From: Promicromonospora panici | Lineage (GTDB): Bacteria > Actinomycetota > Actinomycetes > Actinomycetales > Cellulomonadaceae | DNA: 64,000 nucleotides | Assembly (NCBI RefSeq): GCF_900608595.1 | Contig: NZ_UWYY01000018.1 | Location: forward strand, 109,589-173,588 | Direction: 5' to 3' | Shown here: piece by piece, positions 1 to 8,028 of the stretch | Numbering within the stretch: position 1 is the stretch's first letter | How the letters are laid out: every line of letters starts with the position of its first letter | Program-made: the position numbers and the translations under genes | Notes under the pieces: generated by a model | Database searches by the model: none | What the model saw: the letters and a program-made list of their open reading frames with translations, nothing else | What the model was told of the DNA's origin: nothing

Positions 1-1158
1 GTCGAGCACCGCAACAAGTTCATGGGGCTGCGCGGCATGGAGAACGGGGTCACCCGGTTCCGGCAGGTGCGCGTGCCGGCGGCGAACCGGCTCGGCCGCG
101 AGGGCCAGGGCCTGAAGATCGCGCTCACCACACTCAACACCGGCCGGCTCTCGATCCCCGCCATCGTCGCCGGCGCCGGCAAGTGGTCGCTGGGCATCGC
201 CCGCCAGTGGTCGACCGAACGGGTCCAGTGGGGCCGGCCCATCGGCGAGCACGAGGCCGTCGGCTCGAAGGTCGCGTTCATCGCGGCGACGGCGTTCGCG
301 CTCGAGTCGGTGTTCGAGCTGTCCGCGGCGCTCGCGGACGCCGGCCAGAAGGACTTCCGGATCGAGGCCGCGCTGGCCAAGCTGTGGTCGAGCGAGATGG
401 GCTACCGGGTCGCCGACGAGCTGGTCCAGATCCGCGGGGGCCGCGGCTTCGAGACGGCGGACTCCCTCGCCGCCCGCGGGGAGCGGGCCGTGCCCGCCGA
501 ACAGCTGCTGCGGGACATGCGGATCAACCGCATCTTCGAAGGGTCCTCGGAGATCATGCGGCTGCTGATCGCCCGCGAGGCGGTCGATGTGCACCTGCAC
601 GCCGCCGGCGAGCTCGCCTCACGGGAGGCCCCGATCCTGGCCAAGGCTCACTCGGCGGTCGGCGCAAGCCGGTTCTACGCACGCTGGCTGCCGACGCTCG
701 TGGCCGGCCAGGGGATGCGGCCCGGCGCCTACGGCGAGTTCGGGCAGCTCGCCCGGCACCTGCGCTTCGTGGAGCGGTCCTCCCGGACGCTGGCTCGGCG
801 CACCTTCTACGCCATGGCCCGCTGGCAGGCGCGCCTCGACCGGAAAGAGGTGCTGCTCGGCCGCATCGTCGACGTCGGCGCCGAGCTGTTCGCGATGTCG
901 GCGGTCTGCACGAGGGCCGACGCGATGCGCCGCCAGGACCCGGCGCCGGGCGCCGACGCCGTCCGGCTTGCTGACGCCTTCTGCGAGCAGTCCCGCGAGC
1001 GGGTGGCCGAGACCTTCCGCAGGCTCAACGCCTCCACGGACCGGACCGACACCCGGCTGGCCCGGGCCGTGCTGGACGGCCGGCTTCGCTGGCTGGAGGA
1101 CGGCGTGATCGACCAGTCGGAGGGCACCGGCCCCTGGATCGCGCCCAGCGCCCCCTGA
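1..1158 (+). CDS. Acyl-CoA dehydrogenase family protein (5' end outside window)
   Basis: The reading frame is open from base 1, so this is the C-terminal ~385 residues of a longer protein. It matches the acyl-CoA dehydrogenase fold: a middle-to-C-terminal helical domain with the conserved stretch IRGGRGFETADS, then MRINRIFEGSSEIMRLLIAR, the family's FAD/substrate-pocket region where the catalytic glutamate often lies. The ~200-residue tail after that motif makes it resemble the long FadE-type/VLCAD-like enzymes rather than short-chain forms. It would oxidise an acyl-CoA to the 2-enoyl-CoA with FAD, passing electrons to ETF. A strong hairpin follows the stop codon. Chain-length specificity cannot be read from this part. 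Confidence 0.9.
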   Translation, partial: VEHRNKFMGLRGMENGVTRFRQVRVPAANRLGREGQGLKIALTTLNTGRLSIPAIVAGAGKWSLGIARQWSTERVQWGRPIGEHEAVGSKVAFIAATAFALESVFELSAALADAGQKDFRIEAALAKLWSSEMGYRVADELVQIRGGRGFETADSLAARGERAVPAEQLLRDMRINRIFEGSSEIMRLLIAREAVDVHLHAAGELASREAPILAKAHSAVGASRFYARWLPTLVAGQGMRPGAYGEFGQLARHLRFVERSSRTLARRTFYAMARWQARLDRKEVLLGRIVDVGAELFAMSAVCTRADAMRRQDPAPGADAVRLADAFCEQSRERVAETFRRLNASTDRTDTRLARAVLDGRLRWLEDGVIDQSEGTGPWIAPSAP

Positions 1159-1183
1159 GCTGTCGCTCGGCCGGCCGGCGGAG

Positions 1184-1220
1184 CGTCAGGTGTTCGGCCC
1201 GGAATGCCGAACACCTGACG
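1184..1220 (+). terminator. Hairpin terminator after acyl-CoA dehydrogenase
   Basis: A perfect 14-bp inverted repeat (CGTCAGGTGTTCGG / CCGAACACCTGACG) with a 9-nt loop starts 26 nt after the stop codon. There is no U-tract, which is usual for actinobacterial terminators. It sits between convergent genes, so it may work in both directions. Confidence 0.75.
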
Positions 1221-1274
1221 AACTACCGACCACCCGGGACCGTTTACCCGGCACCGTTCATGCGGCGCAGCGGG

Positions 1275-2132
1275 TCACGCGTGCGCGGCGCGCACCACGT
1301 CTGCCAGCGGCGTGAACGGGCGGCCCAGGAGGCGGGCCAGATCCTCGCTGTCCGTCTCGAGGTCCCCGGCGGCGATCGAGGCGTCGAGGCCTGCGACGAA
1401 CCCGGCAGTGCCGGCGTCGAGCCCGACCTGCTCCAGCGCGGCCGCGTACTCCTCGACGGACAGGTCGCGGGGGGCGACCTTGGTGCCGGTCACGTCGCTG
1501 ACCGTCGCGGCGAGCTCGTCGAACGTGAACGCGGGGCCGCCGAGCTCGTGGACGGCGTCGCCGTCGTCGTCGGTCAGGAGGGCGGCCGCAGCGGCCGCGG
1601 CGAAGTCGGCGCGGGCAGCGGCCGAGACCTTGCCGCCGGCGGTGGCACCGACGATCTCGCCTCGCTCGAGGTACTGGCCGAGCTGCGAGGTGTAGTTCTC
1701 GAAGTACCAGCCGTTGCGCAGCAGGGTGACCGGGATGCCGCAGGCGCGTAGCGCCGCCTCGGTGGCCTCGTGCTCCCCGGCGAGCGGGTTGGAGGTGTTG
1801 CCCGCCTTGAGGATGCTGGTGTAGGCGATGCGCTCCACGCCGGCGGCCTTGGCGGCGTCGATCACCGCGGTGTGCTGGGCGACGCGCGACCCGATCTCGC
1901 TTCCGGAGACCAGCAGCAGGCGCTGCACGCCGGCAAGGGCCGCGGGCAGGGTCTCGGGGCGCGAGTAGTCGCCCTCGCGAACCTGGACGCCGCGCTCGGC
2001 GAGGTCGGCGACCTTGCTGGGCGTGCGGACGATCGCCACGACGTCCGAGGCGGGAACACCGCGGGACAGGAGCTCCTCGACGACGAGGCGACCGAAGGGA
2101 CCCGATGCACCGGTGACGGCGTAGGTGGTCAT
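1275..2132 (-). CDS. NmrA/QorB-type NAD(P)H:quinone oxidoreductase
   Basis: This ~285-residue atypical short-chain reductase begins MTTYAVTGASGPFGRLVVEELL, with the NAD(P)-binding GASGPFG loop at residues 8-14. The body (VQVREGDYSRPETL, RIAYTSILKAG, VTLLRNGWYFENY) matches the YtfG/QorB branch of the NmrA family, which reduces quinones with NAD(P)H. An upstream ATG at 2144 exists, but the ATG at 2132 follows GGAGAG at a short distance and begins directly at the family's conserved N-terminus, so I chose it. It is divergent from an HxlR regulator, the same arrangement as the ytfG/ytfH pair of E. coli, which suggests redox- or electrophile-responsive control. Confidence 0.88.
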   Translation of the reverse strand: MTTYAVTGASGPFGRLVVEELLSRGVPASDVVAIVRTPSKVADLAERGVQVREGDYSRPETLPAALAGVQRLLLVSGSEIGSRVAQHTAVIDAAKAAGVERIAYTSILKAGNTSNPLAGEHEATEAALRACGIPVTLLRNGWYFENYTSQLGQYLERGEIVGATAGGKVSAAARADFAAAAAAALLTDDDGDAVHELGGPAFTFDELAATVSDVTGTKVAPRDLSVEEYAAALEQVGLDAGTAGFVAGLDASIAAGDLETDSEDLARLLGRPFTPLADVVRAAHA

Positions 2133-2211
2133 AACACTCTCCATTGCTTGGGTAGTTGCCAGCGGGTAGCACTAACGAAACGAAAGTACACCACATTCCG
2201 AGTGCGCGCGG

Positions 2212-2217
2212 TACTCT
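2212..2217 (+). promoter_or_regulatory. -10 box, leaderless start of HxlR gene
   Basis: TACTCT lies exactly 6 nt before the GTG start at 2224, the spacing expected for a leaderless transcript. Upstream, AGTAC (2186-2190) and GTACT (2211-2215) form a widely spaced inverted pair in the divergent control region, a possible operator. No -35 box was assigned. Confidence 0.55.
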
Positions 2218-2223
2218 GGCTTC

Positions 2224-2685
2224 GTGAGCATCGCCGACCTGGAATCCGCAGACCTCGAATCTGACGACCGGGAGTCCGCCGTGCCCGGCGACGGCGCGAC
2301 CGACGGCCCGACGCAGGAGCTGGTGACCGACGTGTTCGCGCGGGGGTGCGGCTCGCGGGCCGCCTTCGAGGTCGTCACCTCCAAGTGGTCCTCGCTCGCC
2401 CTGCTCGCGCTGGGGGAGGGCAGCTACCGGTTCAACGCGCTGCGCCGCCGCGTCGAGGGGGTCAGCGAGAAGATGCTCTCCCAGTCGCTGCAGGCCCTCG
2501 AGCGGGACGGCATGGTCACGCGCGACGTCGTCACGAACATCCCGCCGCGCGTCGAGTACTCGCTGACGCCGCTCGGCGAAGCCGTCGCGGAGCGGCTGCG
2601 CTCCCTCGCCGACCTGCTCCAGGACGCGGTCGCCGAGCGCGCCGTCGAGCAGGCCCGGTCGGCGTCGGACGGGGACGGCGCGTAA
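2224..2685 (+). CDS. HxlR-family winged-helix transcriptional regulator
   Basis: This 153-residue protein has the complete HxlR core at about residues 43-130: a cysteine in FARGCGSR, then VVTSKWSSLALLALGEGSYRFNALRR, VSEKMLSQSLQALERDGMV and the wing VEYSLTPLG. The first ~35 residues are acidic and unstructured. HxlR proteins bind as dimers and often sense electrophiles or quinones; the lone Cys near residue 42 sits where QorR/HypR-like members carry a redox Cys. It is divergent from the quinone oxidoreductase gene, its most likely target. The start is GTG, apparently leaderless. Confidence 0.9.
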   Translation: MSIADLESADLESDDRESAVPGDGATDGPTQELVTDVFARGCGSRAAFEVVTSKWSSLALLALGEGSYRFNALRRRVEGVSEKMLSQSLQALERDGMVTRDVVTNIPPRVEYSLTPLGEAVAERLRSLADLLQDAVAERAVEQARSASDGDGA

Positions 2686-2712
2686 AGCCTCGCCGGGACC
2701 GCGGTGGAGGCA

Positions 2713-2718
2713 TAACCT
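2713..2718 (+). promoter_or_regulatory. -10 box, leaderless start
   Basis: TAACCT ends 6 nt before the ATG at 2725 and no ribosome binding site is present between them, so the transcript probably begins at the start codon. Confidence 0.5.
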
Positions 2719-2724
2719 CCGCTC

Positions 2725-3195
2725 ATGGTGAGCATCAGTATCGAGACCGCCGAGCAGATCGAGGCGCGGCTGGTCGAGGTCATCTCCGAGGCCGAGCTCG
2801 TCGTGCACGACGGGTCCTGGACGTTCGAGGAGTCGGTCGACCCGCCGGTTCTGACGCCCGAGACGCTGGCCGTCGTGCGGGACGAGGACGTGTGGAGCAG
2901 CCTCGTGCCCGCGCCCGCGCCCCCGGACGAGGCGGGGGACGGGGCATCGGGTGCGGCCGGCGCCGAGCGATTCGGGCTGTTCTCGTTCCACTTCCCGCAC
3001 GCCGCCGACAACAGCGGCTTCGTCGGTTGGCTCGCCTCGCACCTGAAGCAGGAGCTGGGCACCGGAGTGTTCGTGGTGTGCGGGAGCAACACGTCGCGCG
3101 GGGGCATCTTCGACTACTGGGGCTGCCCCGACACGCTGCTGGCCGACGCGGTCGCCGTCGTCGAGAGGCTCCGATCGAGGGGCGCCCAGGGCTGA
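2725..3195 (+). CDS. Conserved small protein of unknown function
   Basis: This 156-residue acidic soluble protein has no signal peptide or membrane segment. The N-terminal half carries TFEESVDPPVLTPETLAVVRDEDVWSSLVP, and an Ala/Gly/Asp-rich linker is followed by a better-conserved C-terminal half with FGLFSFHFP, NSGFVGWLASHLK, FVVCGSN and GGIFDYWGCP. It resembles small DUF-type proteins (perhaps DUF6196, from memory and unverified). The repeated aromatic/Gly motifs suggest a compact alpha/beta fold. It appears to have its own leaderless promoter and lies upstream of a membrane protein gene on the same strand. No function can be assigned. Confidence 0.75.
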   Translation: MVSISIETAEQIEARLVEVISEAELVVHDGSWTFEESVDPPVLTPETLAVVRDEDVWSSLVPAPAPPDEAGDGASGAAGAERFGLFSFHFPHAADNSGFVGWLASHLKQELGTGVFVVCGSNTSRGGIFDYWGCPDTLLADAVAVVERLRSRGAQG

Positions 3196-3224
3196 GCCGG
3201 CCCCCACGTGAGCGGGCTGACCCC

Positions 3225-3230
3225 TACGAT
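3225..3230 (+). promoter_or_regulatory. -10 box, leaderless start
   Basis: TACGAT lies 6 nt before the GTG at 3237, again with no intervening ribosome binding site. It decides the start of the membrane protein that follows. Confidence 0.5.
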
Positions 3231-3236
3231 CATCTC

Positions 3237-4031
3237 GTGACAAACCAGGACACGACGGGCCACGCGTCAGGCGCCCCGGCTCAGGTCGGATCAGCTCAGG
3301 TGAGCCCGGCCCAGGTCGACCCCAGGCCGGACGCGGAACCGGCCTTCTCCCCGGACGCGCACCGGCTCGACCTCGGACGCCTCGGCGCCATCACGCTCGT
3401 GGTCGGCATCGCGCTGACCGGACCGCTGGCGTGGGCCTGCGGGTGGGCCGTGGTGACCGACCCGGACCCGGCCGCCAAGGCGATCGCGGGTTTCTTCGGG
3501 CTCTTCTTCGGCGGCCTGTGCCTGCTCTTCGTCGCCAACTTCTGGAAGGTGACGCGACCGCGCGGCATCGTCGTCGACGCCGCCGGCATCTGGTTCTGGC
3601 ACGGCACGACGTGGGACGTCGTCCGCTGGACGCAGGCTGCTCGCGTCGGCCTGTCGTACGAGATGCCGCCCAGCCTGCCGACGATCGGTGGACCCTTGGC
3701 CCACCTGAAGGCCGCCGTGAGCGGCTGGCTGAAGGACCGGATCTACGGCTTGCTGCGCATCACCGACAAGCGAGGCATCGCCCTGGAGATTGTCCCCATG
3801 CGCGAGGAGGAGCTGCTCGAGCTGACCCGCCTGAAGCGCTACCGCGCCAAGGACCCGGCGCCGACGCCAGGCGTACCTCGGTTGCTGTGGCGCGTGCGGC
3901 TGCCCGGCGGCTACCACTCGTTCGAGAAGCTGATCACGGCGGGCGAGCGGTTCGGCGGGCACACGTGGGAGGGCTGGTTCCGCAGGCAGTGGAGCGGCGG
4001 CGCCGGGCGCGGGGCGCGCGAGGCGGGCTGA
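3237..4031 (+). CDS. Two-TM membrane protein with cytoplasmic PH-like region, unknown function
   Basis: The GTG start gives 264 residues. The first ~45 are hydrophilic, with repeats of AQV (AQVGSAQVSPAQVDP). Two hydrophobic segments follow at about residues 45-70 and 78-98, and then a soluble domain that opens TRPRGIVVDAAGIWFWHGTTWDVVRWTQ. This pattern, a residue-level potential followed by W-rich strands, is typical of bacterial PH-like domains on small membrane proteins. The end is basic and Gly/Ala-rich. The frame is open further upstream, but only the GTG at 3237 has promoter support and avoids overlapping the previous gene. Function unknown. Confidence 0.78.
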   Translation: MTNQDTTGHASGAPAQVGSAQVSPAQVDPRPDAEPAFSPDAHRLDLGRLGAITLVVGIALTGPLAWACGWAVVTDPDPAAKAIAGFFGLFFGGLCLLFVANFWKVTRPRGIVVDAAGIWFWHGTTWDVVRWTQAARVGLSYEMPPSLPTIGGPLAHLKAAVSGWLKDRIYGLLRITDKRGIALEIVPMREEELLELTRLKRYRAKDPAPTPGVPRLLWRVRLPGGYHSFEKLITAGERFGGHTWEGWFRRQWSGGAGRGAREAG

Positions 4032-4075
4032 GCGCTCGTCCCTGATTGGCTGGGGTGCCCTGCGATGTCCGGGCA

Positions 4076-4081
4076 TACGCT
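4076..4081 (+). promoter_or_regulatory. -10 box, leaderless start of LAL regulator
   Basis: TACGCT ends 6 nt before the ATG at 4088. This favours 4088 over the upstream in-frame TTG at 4046, which would lie before the promoter. Confidence 0.55.
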
Positions 4082-4087
4082 TTCGCC

Positions 4088-6820
4088 ATGGCGGTGGCAG
4101 CCTCCTCACCAGCCCTGGTCGGCCGTACCGCGGAGCGGGCGGTGCTCGACCAGCTCGTGCATTCTGCCGCGCGGGGCTCTGGATCCGTCGTCTTCATCGA
4201 GGGCGAAGCGGGGATCGGCAAGTCCCGCCTCGTCCAGAGCGTTCGTGAGTCGGCAGGGCGCCGCGGGTTCAGCTGTCTGGTCGGTGCGGCTCGGCCGCTG
4301 GAGACGACTCGGCCGTTCGGGGCTGTCGCAGAGGCACTGGGGATGCGGCGCGGATCGCCCGATCCGCGCCGCGCCGAGCTCGCGGCACTGCTGAGCGGCA
4401 GACAGGGGTCGGACGTCCGGTACGACGTGCTGGAGGCGGCCATCGAGCTCGTCGAGGTGGAGTCCCGAGCTGCATCGACGCTGCTCGTGCTGGAAGACCT
4501 GCACTGGGCGGACGAGTCCACGTACCTGGTCCTTCGAGCGCTGCTCCATCGGGCAACGCTTCTGCCCGTGCTGGTCGTCGTGACGCTGCGGCCGACACCT
4601 CGGACCGCCGAGCTCGACCTCGTTCTGGCCGAGGCGATCGCCGCTGGCGCGGTATCGCTGCAGCTTGGTCCGCTGGCACCGGCCGAGGCGCTCGAGCTGG
4701 TTCGCGCCGAGTCCGGGCACGACCCCGCCCTCGAGCTGGTGGTGAAGAAGGCGGGCGGCAACCCGCTCTGGGCCTTGGAGATCGCGCGATCGGTCTCCGC
4801 CGACGGATCGCTCCCCGATTCGTTCGGCAGCCTGGTGCTGCGCCGTCTGCGATACGTGCCGGACGCGACCCTCGCAACCTTGCGCGTGGCCGCGGTACTG
4901 GGGGACGTCTTCTCGCTGGTTGACCTGTCCACGGTGACGGGCCGGCGCGCCGTCGATCTCCTGGGAGACCTGCAGCCCGCGGTCGAAAGCCGGTTGCTCC
5001 GCGAAGAATCAAGCAACCTGGCCTTCCGGCACCAGCTCGTGCACGAGGTGATCTACCACGATATTCCCGAAGCTGGGCGGGTGGCGCTGCATCGAGAGGT
5101 CGCCCGGGTGCTCGCCGGCGCTGGAGCTCCGGTCACACAGATCGCTGCCCACGTGCTTCGCGGTGCCGTGCCCGGTGACGCCCAAGCGGCTGCCTGGCTA
5201 CGCTCCGCGGCAGCAGAGGCGCTCCCGCGGGCGCCCGAGGTCGGGGTCGAGCTGCTGCAGCGGGCCCGTCTGCTCGCGCCATCGGACGACGTCGAGGTGC
5301 AGCTCGCGGAAGCCCTGCTCCGGGCCGGCCGGGTCGCGGACTGTGCTGCTCTTGCGGAGGAGGCTATTCAGCGGCCGCACGTCACGAGATCCACCGCCGC
5401 ACTGCGGCTCCTGCTCGTCGAGGCGCTGTCCCTGCAGAATCGGGGCCCCGAGCTGGTTGCGCAGGCTGAAGCGGCTCTCGCGACTCCCGATCTGTCGGAT
5501 GCCGGGCGGGCGCTCGTGCTGGCCCAGGCCGCCTACGGCCGCGCGTTCTCGGGCGACCTGCCGGGAGGCGAGCACAGTGCCCGGGCGGCCGTGACATCCG
5601 CGGACCGCGCCGGGGACGACGGGATGCGGGTGTGGAGCCGGACCACGTTGTCGTTCGCGGTGAAGACGCAGGGCAGGTACGCCGAGGCGGTCGATCTCAC
5701 ACGGCAGGCGCTCGACATCGCCCGAGACTCGGCTGAGGGTCGGCTCCGGCACCCGTGTTTCTTCTTCGGCATGGCGCTGGCTGACGCCGACGACCTCGTC
5801 TCGGCCAGGGAGGCGTACAAGGACGCGGTCGCGGAGTGCACAGTTCTCGGATCGTCGTGGATTCTGCCCGACATCCAGCAGCTCACCGGCGAGCTGCTCT
5901 TCGACCTGGGTGAGTGGGACGACGCACTCGTGGAGCTCGAAGCCGGCCTCCACTCCGCGGCTGAACGAGGCAACCAGGTGCCGGTCACCCAGTCGACGGG
6001 CTACCAGGCGCTCATCCTCGCCGGCCGTGGAGACCTGCCTGCCGCTGAGGCCCTGCTCGGCGGTCTTCCCGAGGCAAGGACCTACGGAGTGGAGGTCGCG
6101 GCGCTCGCTCGGGCATGTGCAGCCGAGGGACGGGGTGACCCAGCGGCCGCGTTCCGGCACGTGATGACGGCTTGGCGCGACGACCTCGACGGCCAGGTTC
6201 TGCGCTTCCTGCGGCTGCTCGGTCCACCTCTGAGCCGACTGGCGCTGGCCGTACGTCGGCCCGACGTCGCGGCGGCTGTCGCCGACAGCGTCGAGCAAGC
6301 GGCCGCGCTGGCCGGCGACGTGGTGGGGGTCCAGGCTGCCGCCGTCCGGTGTCGCGGTCTTGCCGACCGGGACCAGGACGCACTCCTGCATGCCGTCGAG
6401 CTGGCGCGGTCCTCCCCGCGGATTCTGGACCGGGCGGGGACCCTGGAGGACGCCGCAGCGCTGGTCGGGCCCGCGGGAGCACAGTTGCTACTGGTCGAGG
6501 CTCTCGACATCTACGAGCAGGTGGGCGCCTCCGCCTGGGCGGGGCGCGTTCGGGCCTCCCTGCGGGCGATGGGCGTGCGCGTCGGCGTACGTGGTGAGCG
6601 GCAGCGACCGGCCTCCGGCTGGGCGAGCCTGACCGACACCGAGCTCGCCGTGGTCCGGCTCGTCGCCGAAGGGCTGACCAACCGCGAGGCGGCCGGTCGC
6701 CTGTTCGTCTCGCCGCACACCGTCAACACGCACCTGCGGCACGTCTTCGCCAAGCTCGGGGTCTCCTCGCGCAGTGCCCTCACCGCCGAAGTGGTGCGGC
6801 AGGATCACACGATCGAGTGA
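4088..6820 (+). CDS. LAL-type LuxR-family transcriptional regulator with AAA ATPase domain
   Basis: A ~910-residue large ATP-binding regulator of the LuxR family. Its N-terminal NTPase has a Walker A motif GEAGIGKSR at residues 39-47 and Walker B LLVLEDLHWADE near 132-144. The middle ~500 residues are Ala/Leu-rich helical repeats of TPR/MalT type, expected to hold the effector-sensing surface. The last ~60 residues (from about 848) form a LuxR/GerE helix-turn-helix: LTDTELAVVRLVAEGLTNREAA, then VSPHTVNTHLRHVFAKLGV. Such proteins are usually activators of catabolic or secondary-metabolism genes. No obvious target operon is adjacent; the small gene downstream is the only co-directional neighbour. 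Its GC content is slightly lower than that of the neighbours. Confidence 0.9.
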   Translation: MAVAASSPALVGRTAERAVLDQLVHSAARGSGSVVFIEGEAGIGKSRLVQSVRESAGRRGFSCLVGAARPLETTRPFGAVAEALGMRRGSPDPRRAELAALLSGRQGSDVRYDVLEAAIELVEVESRAASTLLVLEDLHWADESTYLVLRALLHRATLLPVLVVVTLRPTPRTAELDLVLAEAIAAGAVSLQLGPLAPAEALELVRAESGHDPALELVVKKAGGNPLWALEIARSVSADGSLPDSFGSLVLRRLRYVPDATLATLRVAAVLGDVFSLVDLSTVTGRRAVDLLGDLQPAVESRLLREESSNLAFRHQLVHEVIYHDIPEAGRVALHREVARVLAGAGAPVTQIAAHVLRGAVPGDAQAAAWLRSAAAEALPRAPEVGVELLQRARLLAPSDDVEVQLAEALLRAGRVADCAALAEEAIQRPHVTRSTAALRLLLVEALSLQNRGPELVAQAEAALATPDLSDAGRALVLAQAAYGRAFSGDLPGGEHSARAAVTSADRAGDDGMRVWSRTTLSFAVKTQGRYAEAVDLTRQALDIARDSAEGRLRHPCFFFGMALADADDLVSAREAYKDAVAECTVLGSSWILPDIQQLTGELLFDLGEWDDALVELEAGLHSAAERGNQVPVTQSTGYQALILAGRGDLPAAEALLGGLPEARTYGVEVAALARACAAEGRGDPAAAFRHVMTAWRDDLDGQVLRFLRLLGPPLSRLALAVRRPDVAAAVADSVEQAAALAGDVVGVQAAAVRCRGLADRDQDALLHAVELARSSPRILDRAGTLEDAAALVGPAGAQLLLVEALDIYEQVGASAWAGRVRASLRAMGVRVGVRGERQRPASGWASLTDTELAVVRLVAEGLTNREAAGRLFVSPHTVNTHLRHVFAKLGVSSRSALTAEVVRQDHTIE

Positions 6821-6878
6821 TGTCTCCGCTCGGTCGCCGAGCCAGGCTCAGGTGTACCAACACTCTGAGGAGACCGAC

Positions 6879-7220
6879 ATGCCTGCTTTGGGTTTCGTAC
6901 TTCCGATCCTGCCCGGTAAGACCGACGACGACCGGGAGGCCATGACGTCCTGCTGGCGCGGGCACCGCAAGGAGGCGTTCGAGGCATCCCGGGATCGGCT
7001 GGGGATCACCCGCGAGGCGGTGTGGATCCAGCCGACGCCGACCGGTGACGTGGCGGTCGTCTACGTCGAGGCCGAGGACCTGCCGTCGGTGTTCAAGGGA
7101 CTCGCGACGTCCCAAGAGCCGTTCGACCGGTGGTTCCGCGCCTACGTCCGCGAAGTTCACGGGGTCGCGCTCGAGGACGAGACGCCTCCGCCCGAGCAGG
7201 TGCTGGACTTCGGTGCCTGA
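6879..7220 (+). CDS. Small conserved protein of unknown function
   Basis: A 113-residue protein. The ATG at 6879 is preceded by GAGGAG at good spacing, so the longer upstream frame, which runs into the LAL gene, is rejected. It begins MPALGFVLPILPGKTDDDRE, then has a Trp/Arg-rich helix (SCWRGHRKEAFEASRDRLGIT), strands VWIQPTPTGDVAVVYVEAED and a C-terminal helix before EQVLDFGA. The order strand, helix, strand, strand, helix suggests a small ferredoxin-like (dimeric alpha/beta barrel) fold such as those of EthD/ABM-like proteins; this is inference. It lies 58 nt downstream of the LAL regulator and could be co-regulated with it. Confidence 0.75.
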   Translation: MPALGFVLPILPGKTDDDREAMTSCWRGHRKEAFEASRDRLGITREAVWIQPTPTGDVAVVYVEAEDLPSVFKGLATSQEPFDRWFRAYVREVHGVALEDETPPPEQVLDFGA

Positions 7221-7259
7221 CAGGACCACAGGTTCCCGCTCGAACGCGGCGTCGAAAGG

Positions 7260-7964
7260 TCAGCCGCTCACGGCGGCGTCGGCCAGGTTGATGCCCCACG
7301 CGTCGCGGACGAGCCGGCGTCCGGAATCTGTGACGTCCAGCCCGCGACCGGACCGGTGCCGGACCACCCACCCCGCGTCGAGGAACCGCGCGCCGACCGC
7401 AGCGCCGAGAGCTCCGGCCAGGTGCGGCCGGCGCTCCGTCCAGTCCAGGCAGGCCCGGGTCGTGGCCCGGCGGGAGGTGACGGCGCCGTCGACGTCCACC
7501 CCGATCGCGCCCAGGCCGACGGCGCCGGCGTCGCTGAGGCTGAGCTCGTCGCGGCCGGCGAGCCACCCGCACCGGACCCAGGCGTCCGTGAGGCCGGTGC
7601 CGAGCCGGCCCGCGAGGTGGTCGTAGCAGAACCGGGCCGCCGCCAGGTACTCGGCCTGCCGGCTGCGGCGGTAACCCGAGACGGGGGCGGCGTCGGCGAG
7701 CGTGCCGAGGGTCTCCAGCGCGGTGGCGACCTCCCTGTCCGCGAGGGCGTAGTAACGGTGGCGCCCCTGGCTCTGGTAGGTGACCAGCCCGGCGTCGACC
7801 AGGACGCTCAGGTGCTCCGACGCCGTCGACGCGCTCACCTCGGCCGCCCGCGCTAGCTCGCCCGCGGGGCGGCGGGTGCCATCCATGAGCAGGTTCAGGA
7901 ACGTCGAGCGCGCCGGGGTGGACAGCGCCCTGCCTACGGCGGTGAAGTCCCGGTCGCGTCCCAT
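7260..7964 (-). CDS. ArsR-type winged-helix transcriptional regulator
   Basis: About 234 residues from the ATG at 7964. The ArsR/SmtB-like DNA-binding domain comes first: ALSTPARSTFLNLLMDG, AGELARAAEVSASTASEHLSVLVDAGLV, and the wing TYQSQGRHRYYALAD. After it comes a ~140-residue C-terminal region of unknown type containing LTDAWVRCGWLAG, TRACLDWTERRPHLAGALGAA and a WVVRHRSGRGLDVTDSGRR segment. This architecture matches long ArsR-like regulators. Two upstream in-frame starts exist (7988, 8000), but a TACGGT box 6 nt from 7964 supports the shorter form. It is divergent from an OsmC-type gene, which it probably controls. Confidence 0.85.
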   Translation of the reverse strand: MGRDRDFTAVGRALSTPARSTFLNLLMDGTRRPAGELARAAEVSASTASEHLSVLVDAGLVTYQSQGRHRYYALADREVATALETLGTLADAAPVSGYRRSRQAEYLAAARFCYDHLAGRLGTGLTDAWVRCGWLAGRDELSLSDAGAVGLGAIGVDVDGAVTSRRATTRACLDWTERRPHLAGALGAAVGARFLDAGWVVRHRSGRGLDVTDSGRRLVRDAWGINLADAAVSG

Positions 7965-7970
7965 GCGCCG

Positions 7971-7976
7971 ACCGTA
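7971..7976 (-). promoter_or_regulatory. -10 box, leaderless start of ArsR-type gene
   Basis: Read on the minus strand, TACGGT is followed by 6 nt and the ATG at 7964. It mirrors the TACGGT at 8017-8022 that drives the divergent gene, so the two transcripts start about 65 bp apart in a shared control region. Confidence 0.55.
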
Positions 7977-8016
7977 CGGCCGGGACATTTCGGCGTCCAC
8001 CGAAGCGTTCCCGACC

Positions 8017-8022
8017 TACGGT
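8017..8022 (+). promoter_or_regulatory. -10 box, leaderless start of OsmC gene
   Basis: TACGGT lies 6 nt before the ATG at 8029. It is the same hexamer and spacing as the divergent regulator's promoter. Confidence 0.5.
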
Positions 8023-8028
8023 CCCCGC

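Noticed and set aside
1258..3243. Long minus-strand open frames opposite the QorB/HxlR region
   Set aside because: Arg/Pro/Ala-rich translations without domain content; they mirror the real genes in a high-GC sequence.
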